A stretch of 64,000 nucleotides of DNA from Candidatus Thalassolituus haligoni (GCF_041222825.1 NZ_CP139482.1:3408501-3472500), one strand, 5' to 3'; positions 7,853-15,862 are shown, counted from the first letter of the stretch. Numbers and translations are program-made. The notes: a model not told the origin generated them from the sequence alone.

Positions 7853-8767
7853 ATGCCCGTTAATCACCTGAACGAATGGATTCCCAATATCGTTATCGGT
7901 CAGGACTACGACCGCCATTACGAAAATGCCAGTCTTCATTTCGATGTACTGGGCCGCATGGCAGATTTTTTTGGCCGTGATATGCCGGTGCACCTGCATG
8001 CCCGTTATTTGCAAATTCATTTTATTGAGGGGGGTGAAAGCCATTTTTACATCGACGACCAGGTCTACCACTGCCAGGGAGCCTGCTGTTTTTTAACCCC
8101 GCCGTCGGTACCCCACTCCTTTATGACCGAACCTGGCGTTACCGGTTACGTGCTGACGCTGCACGAGTCCCTGCTGTGGCAGCTGTTACACGATAGCCAG
8201 CACACACATCTGGAAGCGGAACGCGTGGTTCCCATCGGCATTGAACAACGCCAGCTTGACGCAGACGGTCAGCGTCAGTGGCAACGCCTGGCGCTCACAC
8301 TGGAGTCAGTGCAAGATGAATGGAATCAACACAATAGCGATAAACGTTTTGCGCTCGAAACCTTGGTCAGGCTGTTGCTATTACAACTGCTGCGGCTCGC
8401 CCCTGCCGCCTCCCCGTCGCAAATAGTCAACAGCGAAGAGCTACGCCAGTTCCGCCGCTTTTCCGAGCTGATTGAACGGGAGTTTCGCCAACGCTGGCCG
8501 CTGATCAAATACTGCGATGCCATCGGCGTCTCTGAAAGCCATTTGAATCATATTTGCCAACGCGTCGCCAACTGCCCACCCAAACGCTTGATCCACGACC
8601 GCATGCTGCAAGAAAGCAAACGCCTGCTGCGCTATTCCAGCCATACCATCAACGATATTGGCTATCAGCTGGGCTTTACCGATCCATCCTATTTCTCACG
8701 TTTTTTCCGCAAACAGGCCGGAATCACCCCAAAAGGATTTCGCGAACAGGAACGTGACCTTGCATAA
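7853..8767 (+). CDS. hpaA: AraC-family regulator of 4-hydroxyphenylacetate catabolism
   Basis: A 304-residue AraC/XylS-type activator. The N-terminal half is a cupin-like effector domain (H-L-H-A-R-Y-L-Q-I-H-F-I and the L-T-P-P-S-V-P-H-S-F strand near residues 83-92). The C-terminal about 100 residues hold two helix-turn-helix units, with S-E-S-H-L-N-H-I-C-Q-R-V and the hallmark D-I-G-Y-Q-L-G-F-T-D-P-S-Y-F-S-R-F-F-R-K, then G-I-T-P-K-G-F-R. In Escherichia coli W, HpaA activates the hydroxylase genes hpaBC; hpaBC are not in this window, so targets here are unknown. The family assignment is firm, and the symbol rests on synteny between hpaI and hpaR. Confidence 0.85.
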   Translation: MPVNHLNEWIPNIVIGQDYDRHYENASLHFDVLGRMADFFGRDMPVHLHARYLQIHFIEGGESHFYIDDQVYHCQGACCFLTPPSVPHSFMTEPGVTGYVLTLHESLLWQLLHDSQHTHLEAERVVPIGIEQRQLDADGQRQWQRLALTLESVQDEWNQHNSDKRFALETLVRLLLLQLLRLAPAASPSQIVNSEELRQFRRFSELIEREFRQRWPLIKYCDAIGVSESHLNHICQRVANCPPKRLIHDRMLQESKRLLRYSSHTINDIGYQLGFTDPSYFSRFFRKQAGITPKGFREQERDLA

Positions 8768-8863
8768 ATGCCATTATTGACCGCCCGATATCGATCAACG
8801 CCTTCATTTTCATGCACTAACTTCATCATTCCTGCTGGCCAGTGTAGGATAGCCATTATTTAT

Positions 8864-8875
8864 TTAACATCTTAA
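8864..8875. promoter_or_regulatory. Candidate HpaR operator before the transporter-hpaR genes
   Basis: TTAACATCTTAA is one base from TTAACATGTTAA. It lies 9 bp before the TTG start at 8885 and overlaps the ribosome-binding region. Because hpaR is two genes downstream, this would give HpaR autoregulation. It is the weakest of the seven copies. Confidence 0.45.
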
Positions 8876-8884
8876 GAGACTCTC

Positions 8885-10198
8885 TTGAACCTCTCCCTGC
8901 CACCCTTTTGGCCGCCGGTTGCTGTTTCCGGTGTGTTGCTACTGCTGACCTGGGCGCTAACTCTGGCCGATACCCTGAACCTGATCGAAGCCACCAACCT
9001 GGCCACCCTGCTGGCGTGGGCATTTCTGGTGATTGAATTGCCACGGCTCAATCGCAAACAGCGGCTCCCCATTCTGATTCTGATCGCCGCCGGATTCGGA
9101 TTTGCGCTCTGGGCCTGGAGTCGTGGCGGGGGTTTTGATCTGCTGCACATGATGCGAGAGCATCTGAAATTAGTCATGCTGCTGGCCGCCGTGAATTTTA
9201 TTCGCCTCGCCACTCGCCTCTATCCCGGCGGTAAAAGCAGCGGCATACGCAGCTTTGGTCTGACGCTGGGTGGTATGCACCTGTTTTCGTCCGTTGCGAA
9301 CTTCTCGTCGCTGGTGCTGATTGGTGACCAGATCCAGCGGGATGGCCGAATCAGCCCGCTGTCTTACATCTTATTGTCACGGGGGTTTTCGCTGGCGATT
9401 TTCTGGTCGCCATTTCTCAGCATGATCCCGCTGATTCTGGAACAAGTACCCGGCGTACAAATGCCGCAGGTCTACCCATGGGCCTTAACTCTGGTCGTTT
9501 TGGGTATGGCCGTCACCCTGATCGAAGCGAAACTGCGCTACGGTGACGAACTGGCAACGTATCAGGGTTATCCAATTCGGCCAGCCAGCCTGTTTCTTCC
9601 CGGTATTCTGATCGGCACCCTGTTAATCAGCCACCGGCTGTTCCCGAACACCCCCATGGTCGCCATTGTCTCTGCTGTCGCCGTGCTGATTCCCACCACA
9701 CTGATGGGGTGGCGAAATGGCCTTGCCGGTGGCCTCGATACGCTGAAAAAACACATCACCACCCAGCTGCCTAACGGTCGTCCGGAAGTGTCTTTGTTTC
9801 TTGCTGCCGGTTTTCTCGCAGCCGGAGTCAAAGCCTGCATCAGCTCCGGGCTGATCAGCTTTCCGTTTGAACAAACCAGCGCCATGGTGGCTATTATCAC
9901 TATGCTGGCCATCGTTATTATTGCCAGCCTCGGTGTCCACCAGTTTGCCCTGTTCGCCATCTTTGCCGGTCTGATGCACAACGTCACCGCTACCCCGACA
10001 CTGATGGCCATTGCTTATATCATGGGGGTATCCCTGTCGATGTCGGGTAGTGTATTCAGCGGCCTGAACTTTATCGTGCAGGGCCAGTACCAGGTTGGTA
10101 ATCGCGAGATCCTGCGTCACAACCTGCCCTACACCCTGCTGATGCTGCTACTCACCAGCCTGATATTGCTGGTGATGGAAGCAGCCGGTATACAATAA
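8885..10198 (+). CDS. Conserved multi-spanning membrane protein of the hpa operon, candidate transporter
   Basis: A 437-residue, strongly hydrophobic protein that I do not recognise by family. About eleven or twelve membrane segments can be drawn, for example residues 11-30, 36-52, 61-79, 128-150, 165-185, 192-210, 233-250, 254-275, 302-322, 330-352, 355-372 and 410-432. No ATP-binding motif or periplasmic domain is visible. The layout, two halves with a central loop, would suit a secondary transporter. It sits between hpaA and hpaR under a candidate HpaR operator, so import or export of a pathway acid is a reasonable guess. The start is TTG with GAG 6 nt upstream; there is no in-frame ATG until well inside the first helices. 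Paralogue identity and substrate are open. Confidence 0.7.
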   Translation: MNLSLPPFWPPVAVSGVLLLLTWALTLADTLNLIEATNLATLLAWAFLVIELPRLNRKQRLPILILIAAGFGFALWAWSRGGGFDLLHMMREHLKLVMLLAAVNFIRLATRLYPGGKSSGIRSFGLTLGGMHLFSSVANFSSLVLIGDQIQRDGRISPLSYILLSRGFSLAIFWSPFLSMIPLILEQVPGVQMPQVYPWALTLVVLGMAVTLIEAKLRYGDELATYQGYPIRPASLFLPGILIGTLLISHRLFPNTPMVAIVSAVAVLIPTTLMGWRNGLAGGLDTLKKHITTQLPNGRPEVSLFLAAGFLAAGVKACISSGLISFPFEQTSAMVAIITMLAIVIIASLGVHQFALFAIFAGLMHNVTATPTLMAIAYIMGVSLSMSGSVFSGLNFIVQGQYQVGNREILRHNLPYTLLMLLLTSLILLVMEAAGIQ

Positions 10199-10256
10199 AT
10201 ACGGGCAGACACCGCCCGCCCAGACGATTCAGACAAGCACAACGGAAGCCCTTTTA

Positions 10257-10679
10257 ATGCGCAAGTTCGACGACTCCATTCCACTCAAATTGCTCAAGTC
10301 ACGCGAGTCCACCATGGCTTTTTTCAGGCCTATCCTGCAAGAAATCGGCCTCACAGAACAGCAATGGCGAGTGATTCGAGCCCTCAACGAATACGAGGAG
10401 CTGGAGTCCAAGCAGCTGGCTGAACTGTGCTGTATTCTCAGCCCCAGTCTCACTGGCATCATCAACCGACTCGAAGCACAAGATTATCTCCGCCGCCGCA
10501 AGTCCACCGAAGACCAGCGCCGGATCCTGATCAGCCTGACCGAAAAAGCCAAAACCATGTTTGCCAACGCCAGCCCACGAATGGAAGGACTCTATGCTGA
10601 AATGACCAGCCAGCTGTCACCACAAAAGATGGATTTGCTGAAAGAGCTGCTGGATGAAATCATCAAACTTGAACCTTGA
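10257..10679 (+). CDS. hpaR: MarR-family repressor of homoprotocatechuate degradation
   Basis: A 140-residue MarR protein matching HpaR: it starts with the F-D-D-S-I-P-L-K-L-L-K-S-R-E stretch, followed by the winged helix-turn-helix with L-T-E-Q-Q-W-R-V-I-R-A-L at the start, S-P-S-L-T-G-I-I-N-R-L-E in the recognition helix (about residues 62-73) and the basic wing Y-L-R-R-R-K-S-T-E-D-Q-R-R. HpaR homologues repress the meta-cleavage genes until the aromatic substrate binds. The island contains seven copies of a 12-bp palindrome (TTAACATGTTAA type) that fit a MarR dimer site. It is 58 nt after the membrane protein gene and probably co-transcribed with it. Confidence 0.92.
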   Translation: MRKFDDSIPLKLLKSRESTMAFFRPILQEIGLTEQQWRVIRALNEYEELESKQLAELCCILSPSLTGIINRLEAQDYLRRRKSTEDQRRILISLTEKAKTMFANASPRMEGLYAEMTSQLSPQKMDLLKELLDEIIKLEP

Positions 10680-10840
10680 ATCTCTCCCGGCATGCCGTTG
10701 TCGTCCCTCCCCGACAGCTCGGGGCCCTGGCACGCAAACACTCTTCGCGGCTAACAACGCCTCAGCCAGCAAAAGCTGACCTGCCTCAAGCCCTGGACTG
10801 ATTTACCTCAAGGCTCGTTCACTCCAGCCAGGATGCTCCA

Positions 10841-10869
10841 TTGACATTAGATAACATGTTAATTATATT
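10841..10869 (+). promoter_or_regulatory. Strong sigma70-type promoter of hpaD
   Basis: TTGACA (10841-10846), a 17-nt spacer, then TATATT (10864-10869). An operator palindrome (10852-10861) fills the spacer and a second (10875-10886) lies over the expected transcription start. The layout matches the hpaE promoter. The region 10680-11001 otherwise holds a C/G-rich stretch after hpaR in which I see no gene. Confidence 0.75.
10852..10861. promoter_or_regulatory. Candidate HpaR operator in the hpaD promoter spacer
   Basis: TAACATGTTA is the palindromic core of TTAACATGTTAA, in the context ATAACATGTTAAT. It lies between the -35 and -10 elements, the same position as the site at 3933-3944. Confidence 0.6.
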
Positions 10870-10874
10870 TTTAC

Positions 10875-10886
10875 TTAACATGTTAA
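10875..10886. promoter_or_regulatory. Candidate HpaR operator at the hpaD transcription start
   Basis: TTAACATGTTAA, a perfect palindrome identical to 3933-3944. Its centre is 24 bp from the spacer site. It lies 5 bp after the -10, at the position where bound protein would block initiation. Confidence 0.65.
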
Positions 10887-11001
10887 TATTTAGTGATCAC
10901 TTAGCCGCATGGATAACCATACCCTCCATGCTCCCGACCAAAAGCCGGTCTGCCGTCGGGACAAGCCAATTCTGTCTAACAACGATAAAAAGGTGACGAC
11001 C

Positions 11002-11853
11002 ATGGGCGAAATGACCCTTGCTGCAAAAGTGACTCATGTACCTACCATGCTGCTGTCGGAGCAGCCTGGCAAACTGGAAGGCTGCCGCCAGCCCGCCATT
11101 GATGGCCACCGTGAGCTGGGGCGTCGTGCCCGTGCTGCCGGTGTCGATACCGTGGTGATTCTGGACACCCACTGGCTGGTCAACGCCGGGTTCCACATTA
11201 ACAGCAACAAACATTTTGAAGGCGTGTACACCAGCCACGAGTTTCCGCACTTTATCCAGAACCTTGAATACAGCCATCCTGGTGCACCGGCGCTGGGGGA
11301 TGCAATTGCCGCCAAGGCGACGGAAAAAGGGGTGCATACTCTGTCGCACCAGGTGCCAACGCTGGATCTGGAATACGGCACGCTGGTGCCACTGAAATTT
11401 ATGGATCCGGATTCGCAATTCAAGGTGGTGTCGGTAGCAGCCTGGTGCACCGTTCATAATCTCAACGACTCCCGCGTACTGGGCGAAGCCATCGCCGCAG
11501 CAATCAAGGAGTACGACGGCAAGGTCATGGTGGTTGCCTCTGGTTCGCTGTCGCACCAGATCTGGGAAAACGAACTGTACGAAGCCAACAACGGCACCTT
11601 CACCATCTCCCGCGAGTTTCACAAGCAGGTTGACCTGCGGGTACTGCAACTGTGGGAGCAAGGCAAGTACGCCACGTTCCTGAAGATGCTGCCGGAATAC
11701 GCCAAATTCTGTTCTGGCGAAGGCGGTATGCACGACACTGCCATGCTGTTTGGTGCCCTGGGTTGGGACAAGTACCAGGGCAAGGCCGAAGTACTGACCC
11801 CCTATTTCGAAAGCTCCGGCACCGGTCAGACCAACGTCCAGTTCCATGTATAG
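11002..11853 (+). CDS. hpaD: Homoprotocatechuate 2,3-dioxygenase (first copy)
   Basis: A 283-residue class III (LigB-type) extradiol dioxygenase. It carries T-H-V-P-T-M with the first iron histidine near residue 12, D-T-H-W-L-V-N-A-G near 53-61 and the family E-Y-G-T-L-V-P segment in the middle. It opens the ring of homoprotocatechuate with Fe(II) and oxygen. The start at 11002 is chosen because AAGG lies 8 nt upstream and the protein then begins M-G-E-M-T-L-A-A-K like its relatives; an in-frame ATG at 10909 would add 31 unrelated residues and lies only about 20 nt after the predicted transcription start. A diverged paralogue is at 14936-15862. Confidence 0.92.
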   Translation: MGEMTLAAKVTHVPTMLLSEQPGKLEGCRQPAIDGHRELGRRARAAGVDTVVILDTHWLVNAGFHINSNKHFEGVYTSHEFPHFIQNLEYSHPGAPALGDAIAAKATEKGVHTLSHQVPTLDLEYGTLVPLKFMDPDSQFKVVSVAAWCTVHNLNDSRVLGEAIAAAIKEYDGKVMVVASGSLSHQIWENELYEANNGTFTISREFHKQVDLRVLQLWEQGKYATFLKMLPEYAKFCSGEGGMHDTAMLFGALGWDKYQGKAEVLTPYFESSGTGQTNVQFHV

Positions 11854-11865
11854 ACACGACGCTTT

Positions 11866-12128
11866 ATGAGCGTGACCCACTCGCTCGACGAGCGGAGCCG
11901 CGACTCCGCTCTGGCCATGTTACAGGCTGCCCGGCTCAAGGCCGGAGAGCTTGGCGTGGCCGTTTGTATTTGTATTGTCAGCCCCCAAGGAGTGCCATTG
12001 GCGAGTTACCATCCGGGACTCGGGTGGTGGGTGTTGTCGGCATATCGGGGGCAACCGTAGAACACGATATTCAATGTGCAGAAGCGGCCATCTCAGCGCT
12101 GGGCCAGGCCGCCCTGAAAGACCAATAA
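11866..12128 (+). pseudogene. Broken DUF336/GlcG-HbpS-like gene
   Basis: The N-terminal part (11866 to about 12005) reads M-S-V-T-H-S-L, then a helix with A-R-L-K-A-G-E-L-G-V-A-V-C-I-C-I-V-S-P-Q-G and ends near P-L-A-S-Y. The C-terminal part continues in another frame from about 12006 with R-V-V-G-V-V-G-I-S-G-A-T-V-E-H-D and a final helix to the stop at 12128. These are the two ends of the GlcG/HbpS (DUF336) fold. The normal middle of roughly 50-70 residues is absent and the frame changes at the join, so this is an internal deletion. The gene is 13 nt after hpaD and 22 nt before the aldehyde dehydrogenase, inside the operon. Confidence 0.7.
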
Positions 12129-12149
12129 ACTCAACACAGAAGGTTTACC

Positions 12150-13583
12150 ATGCTGCAGGCATCCTACCCCTATTACCTGGCCAACGAGCCAATGGCTCCG
12201 AACCAGGATCTGGAAGTAAAAAACAAATACACCGGCGAAGTAGCCACCCGCGTCGCCATGGCTGACGTTGACGCCATCGATAAAGCCATTGCGGCGGCGG
12301 TTGAAGCCACCGAACCCATGCGCAAGATGCCAGCCTACAAGCGCCAGGAAATCATTTACCACTGCGTCCGTCGTTTTGAACAACGCTTTGAAGAAATCGC
12401 CCAGGCCCTGTGCCTGGAAGCAGGCAAGCCAATCAAGGATGCTCGCGGTGAAGTGACCCGTTTGATCGACACCTTCAAGATCGCCGCCGAAGAAGCCACC
12501 CGTATTTACGGTGAAGTAATCCCGATGGACATAACCCCGCGCGCCAAAGGCTACAGCGGTCAATGGAAACGCGTGCCGATTGGCCCCTGTTCGTTTATTT
12601 CGCCGTTCAACTTCCCGCTGAACCTGGCGGCCCACAAAGTGGCCCCGGCACTGGCAGCGGGTTGTCCGTTTGTACTCAAACCCGCCTCCCTGACCCCTGT
12701 TGGCGCACTGATTATCGGTGAAATTCTGGCCGAGACCGACCTGCCCAAAGGCGCGTTCTCGATTCTGCCGTGTCACCGCGATGGCGCTGACCTGTTCACC
12801 ACCGACGAGCGCCTCAAGCTACTGAGTTTCACCGGTTCGCCGGAAGTTGGCTGGGCATTGAAAGCCAAAGCCGGCAAAAAACCCGTAGTACTGGAACTGG
12901 GTGGCAACGCCGCCTGTATCGTTGACGAAGGCACCGACCTTGACGATGCCGTGACGCGTATTGTGTTTGGTGCTTATTACCAGTCTGGCCAGAGCTGTAT
13001 TTCGGTGCAGCGCATCATGGTGCACGACAGCCTGTACGACGATACCAAAGCCCGTCTGGCCAAGGCCGTTGGCGCACTGGTACACGGCGACCCCGCCGAT
13101 GAAAACACCTTTATCGGCCCGATGATTTCCGAGAAAGAAGCCATCCGACTGCACACCTGGGTAGAAGAAGCCAAAGAAGGCGGCGCCACCGTACTCTGTG
13201 GCGGCGAGCGCGACGGTGCCATGTTGCAAGCCACACTGCTGTGTGACGTCACAGCCGAGATGAACGTCAACACCCAAGAAGCCTTCGGCCCGGTCGCCAT
13301 CCTGAGCAAATTCAGCAACTTCGATGACGCGCTGAAAGAAGTCAATAACTCCGACTTCGGCCTGCAAGCGGGCATTTTCACCAAAGACATCTACAAAGCA
13401 CAGAAAGCCTGGGACGAACTGGACGTCGGCGGTGTCGTCATTGGTGATGTCCCGAGCTGGCGAGTCGACCACATGCCTTACGGCGGTGTGAAAGACTCCG
13501 GCATTGGCCGTGAAGGCGTGCGGTATGCCATCGAAGACATGACCGAAATCCGCTTGATGGTACTGCGCAACCCGAACACGTAA
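12150..13583 (+). CDS. NAD(P)-dependent aldehyde dehydrogenase, probably for succinic semialdehyde
   Basis: A 477-residue aldehyde dehydrogenase distinct from HpaE. Motifs: S-P-F-N-F-P-L-N-L near residue 151, F-T-G-S-P-E-V-G near 230, E-L-G-G-N with the catalytic glutamate near 250, and Q-S-G-Q-S-C-I-S-V-Q with the catalytic cysteine near 284. The N-F-P-L-N-L-A-A-H-K-V-A form is typical of the lactaldehyde/phosphonoacetaldehyde/succinate-semialdehyde branch. HpaI releases succinic semialdehyde, and no other gene in the island would oxidise it, so that role is likely but inferred. GAAGG precedes the start; a GTTCCCAC hairpin with a T-run follows the stop. Confidence 0.85.
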   Translation: MLQASYPYYLANEPMAPNQDLEVKNKYTGEVATRVAMADVDAIDKAIAAAVEATEPMRKMPAYKRQEIIYHCVRRFEQRFEEIAQALCLEAGKPIKDARGEVTRLIDTFKIAAEEATRIYGEVIPMDITPRAKGYSGQWKRVPIGPCSFISPFNFPLNLAAHKVAPALAAGCPFVLKPASLTPVGALIIGEILAETDLPKGAFSILPCHRDGADLFTTDERLKLLSFTGSPEVGWALKAKAGKKPVVLELGGNAACIVDEGTDLDDAVTRIVFGAYYQSGQSCISVQRIMVHDSLYDDTKARLAKAVGALVHGDPADENTFIGPMISEKEAIRLHTWVEEAKEGGATVLCGGERDGAMLQATLLCDVTAEMNVNTQEAFGPVAILSKFSNFDDALKEVNNSDFGLQAGIFTKDIYKAQKAWDELDVGGVVIGDVPSWRVDHMPYGGVKDSGIGREGVRYAIEDMTEIRLMVLRNPNT

Positions 13584-13598
13584 GCGTCGGTTGCACCG

Positions 13599-13630
13599 CC
13601 GTTCCCACACTCAGCGTGGGAACGGCTTTT
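13599..13630 (+). terminator. Rho-independent terminator made from a GTTCCCAC hairpin
   Basis: CCGTTCCCAC (13599-13608) pairs with GTGGGAACGG (13616-13625) around a 7-nt loop and is followed by CTTTT. It closes the aldehyde dehydrogenase transcript. Its stem is related to the repeat at 7794-7816. Confidence 0.65.
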
Positions 13631-13658
13631 GGGTCACCAAACCATACGAGGAACACGT

Positions 13659-14873
13659 TTGAACAAACCCCACGTCCCCATGCCGCTGCTCTCTACCGTG
13701 GCGCTGGCAAGCCCGCTGGCACTGAACCTGTTCGTGCCCGCCATGCCAGATGCAGCGCGGGATCTGGGTGTGGACATCAACACCATTCAGCTGACGTTTA
13801 CCGCCTACCTGCTGACCCTGGCCATTGGCCAGCTGATCTCCGGGCCGCTGGCGGATTACTTCGGCCGCAAACCGGTGTTGTTATGGGGCTTGGCATTACA
13901 TGTGGCTGGCAGTGTCTTAGCCGCGAGCGCCAACGATATCACCCTGCTGATTGCCGGACGGATGTTACAGGCACTGGGCGGCAGTACCGCCATGTCGCTG
14001 GCGCGCACTATCATTGTCGATGTACACGGCCGTCAGGGCGCAGCCGGAAAAATGGGGTATATGGTGATGTCGATTGCCATCGCCCAGTCCATCGCCCCCA
14101 CGCTGGGTGGCTTTCTCAACCTCTGGTTTGGCTGGAGCAGCACCTTCTTACTGCCGTTGGTGATTGGCACCGGCGTAGCACTGGCTGCCGTAAAATGGTT
14201 ACCAGAAACCTGCCAGCAAAAAAGTGATGGTCTGCGCATAGGACGAGTGTTAGTTCAGTATCGACAGGTACTGAGCTCTTCGGAATACCTCGGCTACGCC
14301 CTCTCCACCACGTTTATCGCTACAGTGTTTTACATGTTTATGGGCAGTTCGCCCTACATCGTCGTGGATCAACTGGGTGGCAACTCGGCCCAGTTTGGCA
14401 GCTGGTTTTTAGCTGTATCACTGGCCTTTATGACGGGCAGCTTGCTGTCGACCCGGCTGGCGCAAACGCTCAACATCGATCGTATGGTCATGCTCGGTAA
14501 CAGCCTGTCGTTACTGGGCACGTTATTACTGCTGTGGTTCGCCCTGCAACACCAACTCAGCCTCTGGACGCTGTTTGCGCCAATGTCGGTAGTCACTCTC
14601 GGCCGTGGCCTCAGCCAGCCCAACGCTCAATCGGGCGCCATAGCCTGCGCCCTGAGCTTTCCCAATACCGCCGCCGGAACCGCGTCAGGGCTCATGGGTT
14701 TTATACAACTACTTACCGGTGCCGTGATGGCCCAAATCACCCCTTGGCTCATGCATCAGGGACTGATCGTATTAATGGGCTGCATGGTCGCTGCTCCCGT
14801 TCTGGCAATGGCCTGCCACAGCTATTCCTGGCTCAAGCGACAACGACCGGCTGTCGCTGAAGCCAATTTATAA
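13659..14873 (+). CDS. MFS transporter of the Bcr/CflA drug-resistance family
   Basis: About 404 residues with twelve membrane segments. The first helix reads P-L-L-S-T-V-A-L-A-S-P-L-A-L-N-L-F-V-P-A-M-P. The signature between helices 2 and 3, G-P-L-A-D-Y-F-G-R-K-P-V-L, is clear, and R-M-L-Q-A-L-G-G-S occurs in helix 4, as in Bcr/CflA multidrug exporters. The proposed TTG start at 13659 has GAGG upstream. An ATG at 13629 is less likely because it lies directly behind the terminator hairpin, and an ATG at 13680 is also possible. Being between an aldehyde dehydrogenase and the second hpaD, it could export a toxic aromatic or intermediate; this is inference. Confidence 0.82.
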   Translation: MNKPHVPMPLLSTVALASPLALNLFVPAMPDAARDLGVDINTIQLTFTAYLLTLAIGQLISGPLADYFGRKPVLLWGLALHVAGSVLAASANDITLLIAGRMLQALGGSTAMSLARTIIVDVHGRQGAAGKMGYMVMSIAIAQSIAPTLGGFLNLWFGWSSTFLLPLVIGTGVALAAVKWLPETCQQKSDGLRIGRVLVQYRQVLSSSEYLGYALSTTFIATVFYMFMGSSPYIVVDQLGGNSAQFGSWFLAVSLAFMTGSLLSTRLAQTLNIDRMVMLGNSLSLLGTLLLLWFALQHQLSLWTLFAPMSVVTLGRGLSQPNAQSGAIACALSFPNTAAGTASGLMGFIQLLTGAVMAQITPWLMHQGLIVLMGCMVAAPVLAMACHSYSWLKRQRPAVAEANL

Positions 14874-14935
14874 CAACACAGACTCCGCCAATGCCATACT
14901 GATGGCGTGGCTGTCACACCACGAGGATAACAACA

Positions 14936-15862
14936 ATGGGCACACTCGCACTCGCAGCAAAAATCACCCACGTCCCCTCCATGTACCTGTCGGAACTGGA
15001 TGGCCCGCGTAAAGGTTGTCGCCAGGCCGCCATCGACGGCCATATCGAAATCGACCGCCGCTGCCGTGAGCTGGGGGTCGATACCATCGTCGTATTCGAC
15101 ACCCACTGGCTGGTCAACGCCGGTTACCACATTAACTGCGCACCGCACTGGTCAGGCACCTATACCAGCAACGAACTGCCGCACTTTATCAGCAACATGG
15201 AATACGATCTGTACGGCAACCCGGAGCTGGGCAACCTGCTGGCCAAGGTCTGCAACGAGCACGGCATAGACGCACTGGCGCACGACAACACCACCCTGGC
15301 ACCGGAATACGGCACCCTGGTACCGATGCGCTATATGAACAAAGACAACCACTACAAGGTCATCTGTATTTCAGCTCTGTGCCAGGTTCACTACCTCAAC
15401 GACAGTGCCCGTCTCGGCTGGGCATTGCGGGAAGCGATTGAAAAATATTACGACGGCACCGTCGCCATTCTGGCCTCCGGCTCGCTGTCGCACCGCTTCG
15501 CCCAGAACGGCCAGGCACCGGATTTCTCCAATAAAACATGGAGCCCGCTGCTGGAAACCATCGACCACGATGTGGTAAAAATGTGGCAAAACGGCGACTG
15601 GAAAACCTTCTGCGACATGCTGCCAGAATACGCTGCCAAAGGTCATGGTGAAGGCTTTATGCACGACACTGCCATGCTGCTCGGCGCGCTGGGCTGGTCG
15701 GACTACGACGGCAAGGTCGAAGTCATCACTCCCTACTTCGGCAGCTCCGGCACAGGCCAGATCAATGCCATCTTCCCGGTTACTCCACAAACAGGTGAAG
15801 CAGTACCTGGGCCACAGGCTTCGAAGATGGAAGAACTGGTATACGGCGAAAGCCGCTTGTAA
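14936..15862 (+). CDS. Homoprotocatechuate 2,3-dioxygenase-like protein (second copy)
   Basis: A 308-residue LigB-type dioxygenase clearly paralogous to the product of 11002-11853: it shares M-G-x-x-x-L-A-A-K, T-H-V-P-S-M, the D-T-H-W-L-V-N-A-G-Y-H-I-N segment, E-L-P-H-F-I-x-N, E-Y-G-T-L-V-P and G-S-L-S-H-R-F. It has extra C-terminal residues after T-P-Y-F-G-S-S-G-T-G-Q. Metal ligands appear conserved. GAGG lies about 12 nt upstream of the ATG. No TTAACATGTTAA operator is visible in front of it, unlike the first copy. It may act on the same substrate or a related catechol such as 3,4-dihydroxymandelate; which one cannot be told from sequence. Confidence 0.85.
   Translation: MGTLALAAKITHVPSMYLSELDGPRKGCRQAAIDGHIEIDRRCRELGVDTIVVFDTHWLVNAGYHINCAPHWSGTYTSNELPHFISNMEYDLYGNPELGNLLAKVCNEHGIDALAHDNTTLAPEYGTLVPMRYMNKDNHYKVICISALCQVHYLNDSARLGWALREAIEKYYDGTVAILASGSLSHRFAQNGQAPDFSNKTWSPLLETIDHDVVKMWQNGDWKTFCDMLPEYAAKGHGEGFMHDTAMLLGALGWSDYDGKVEVITPYFGSSGTGQINAIFPVTPQTGEAVPGPQASKMEELVYGESRL

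Noticed and set aside
10909..11001. An upstream extension of hpaD by 31 codons
   Set aside because: The extra residues are not family-like, and the better ribosome site is before 11002.
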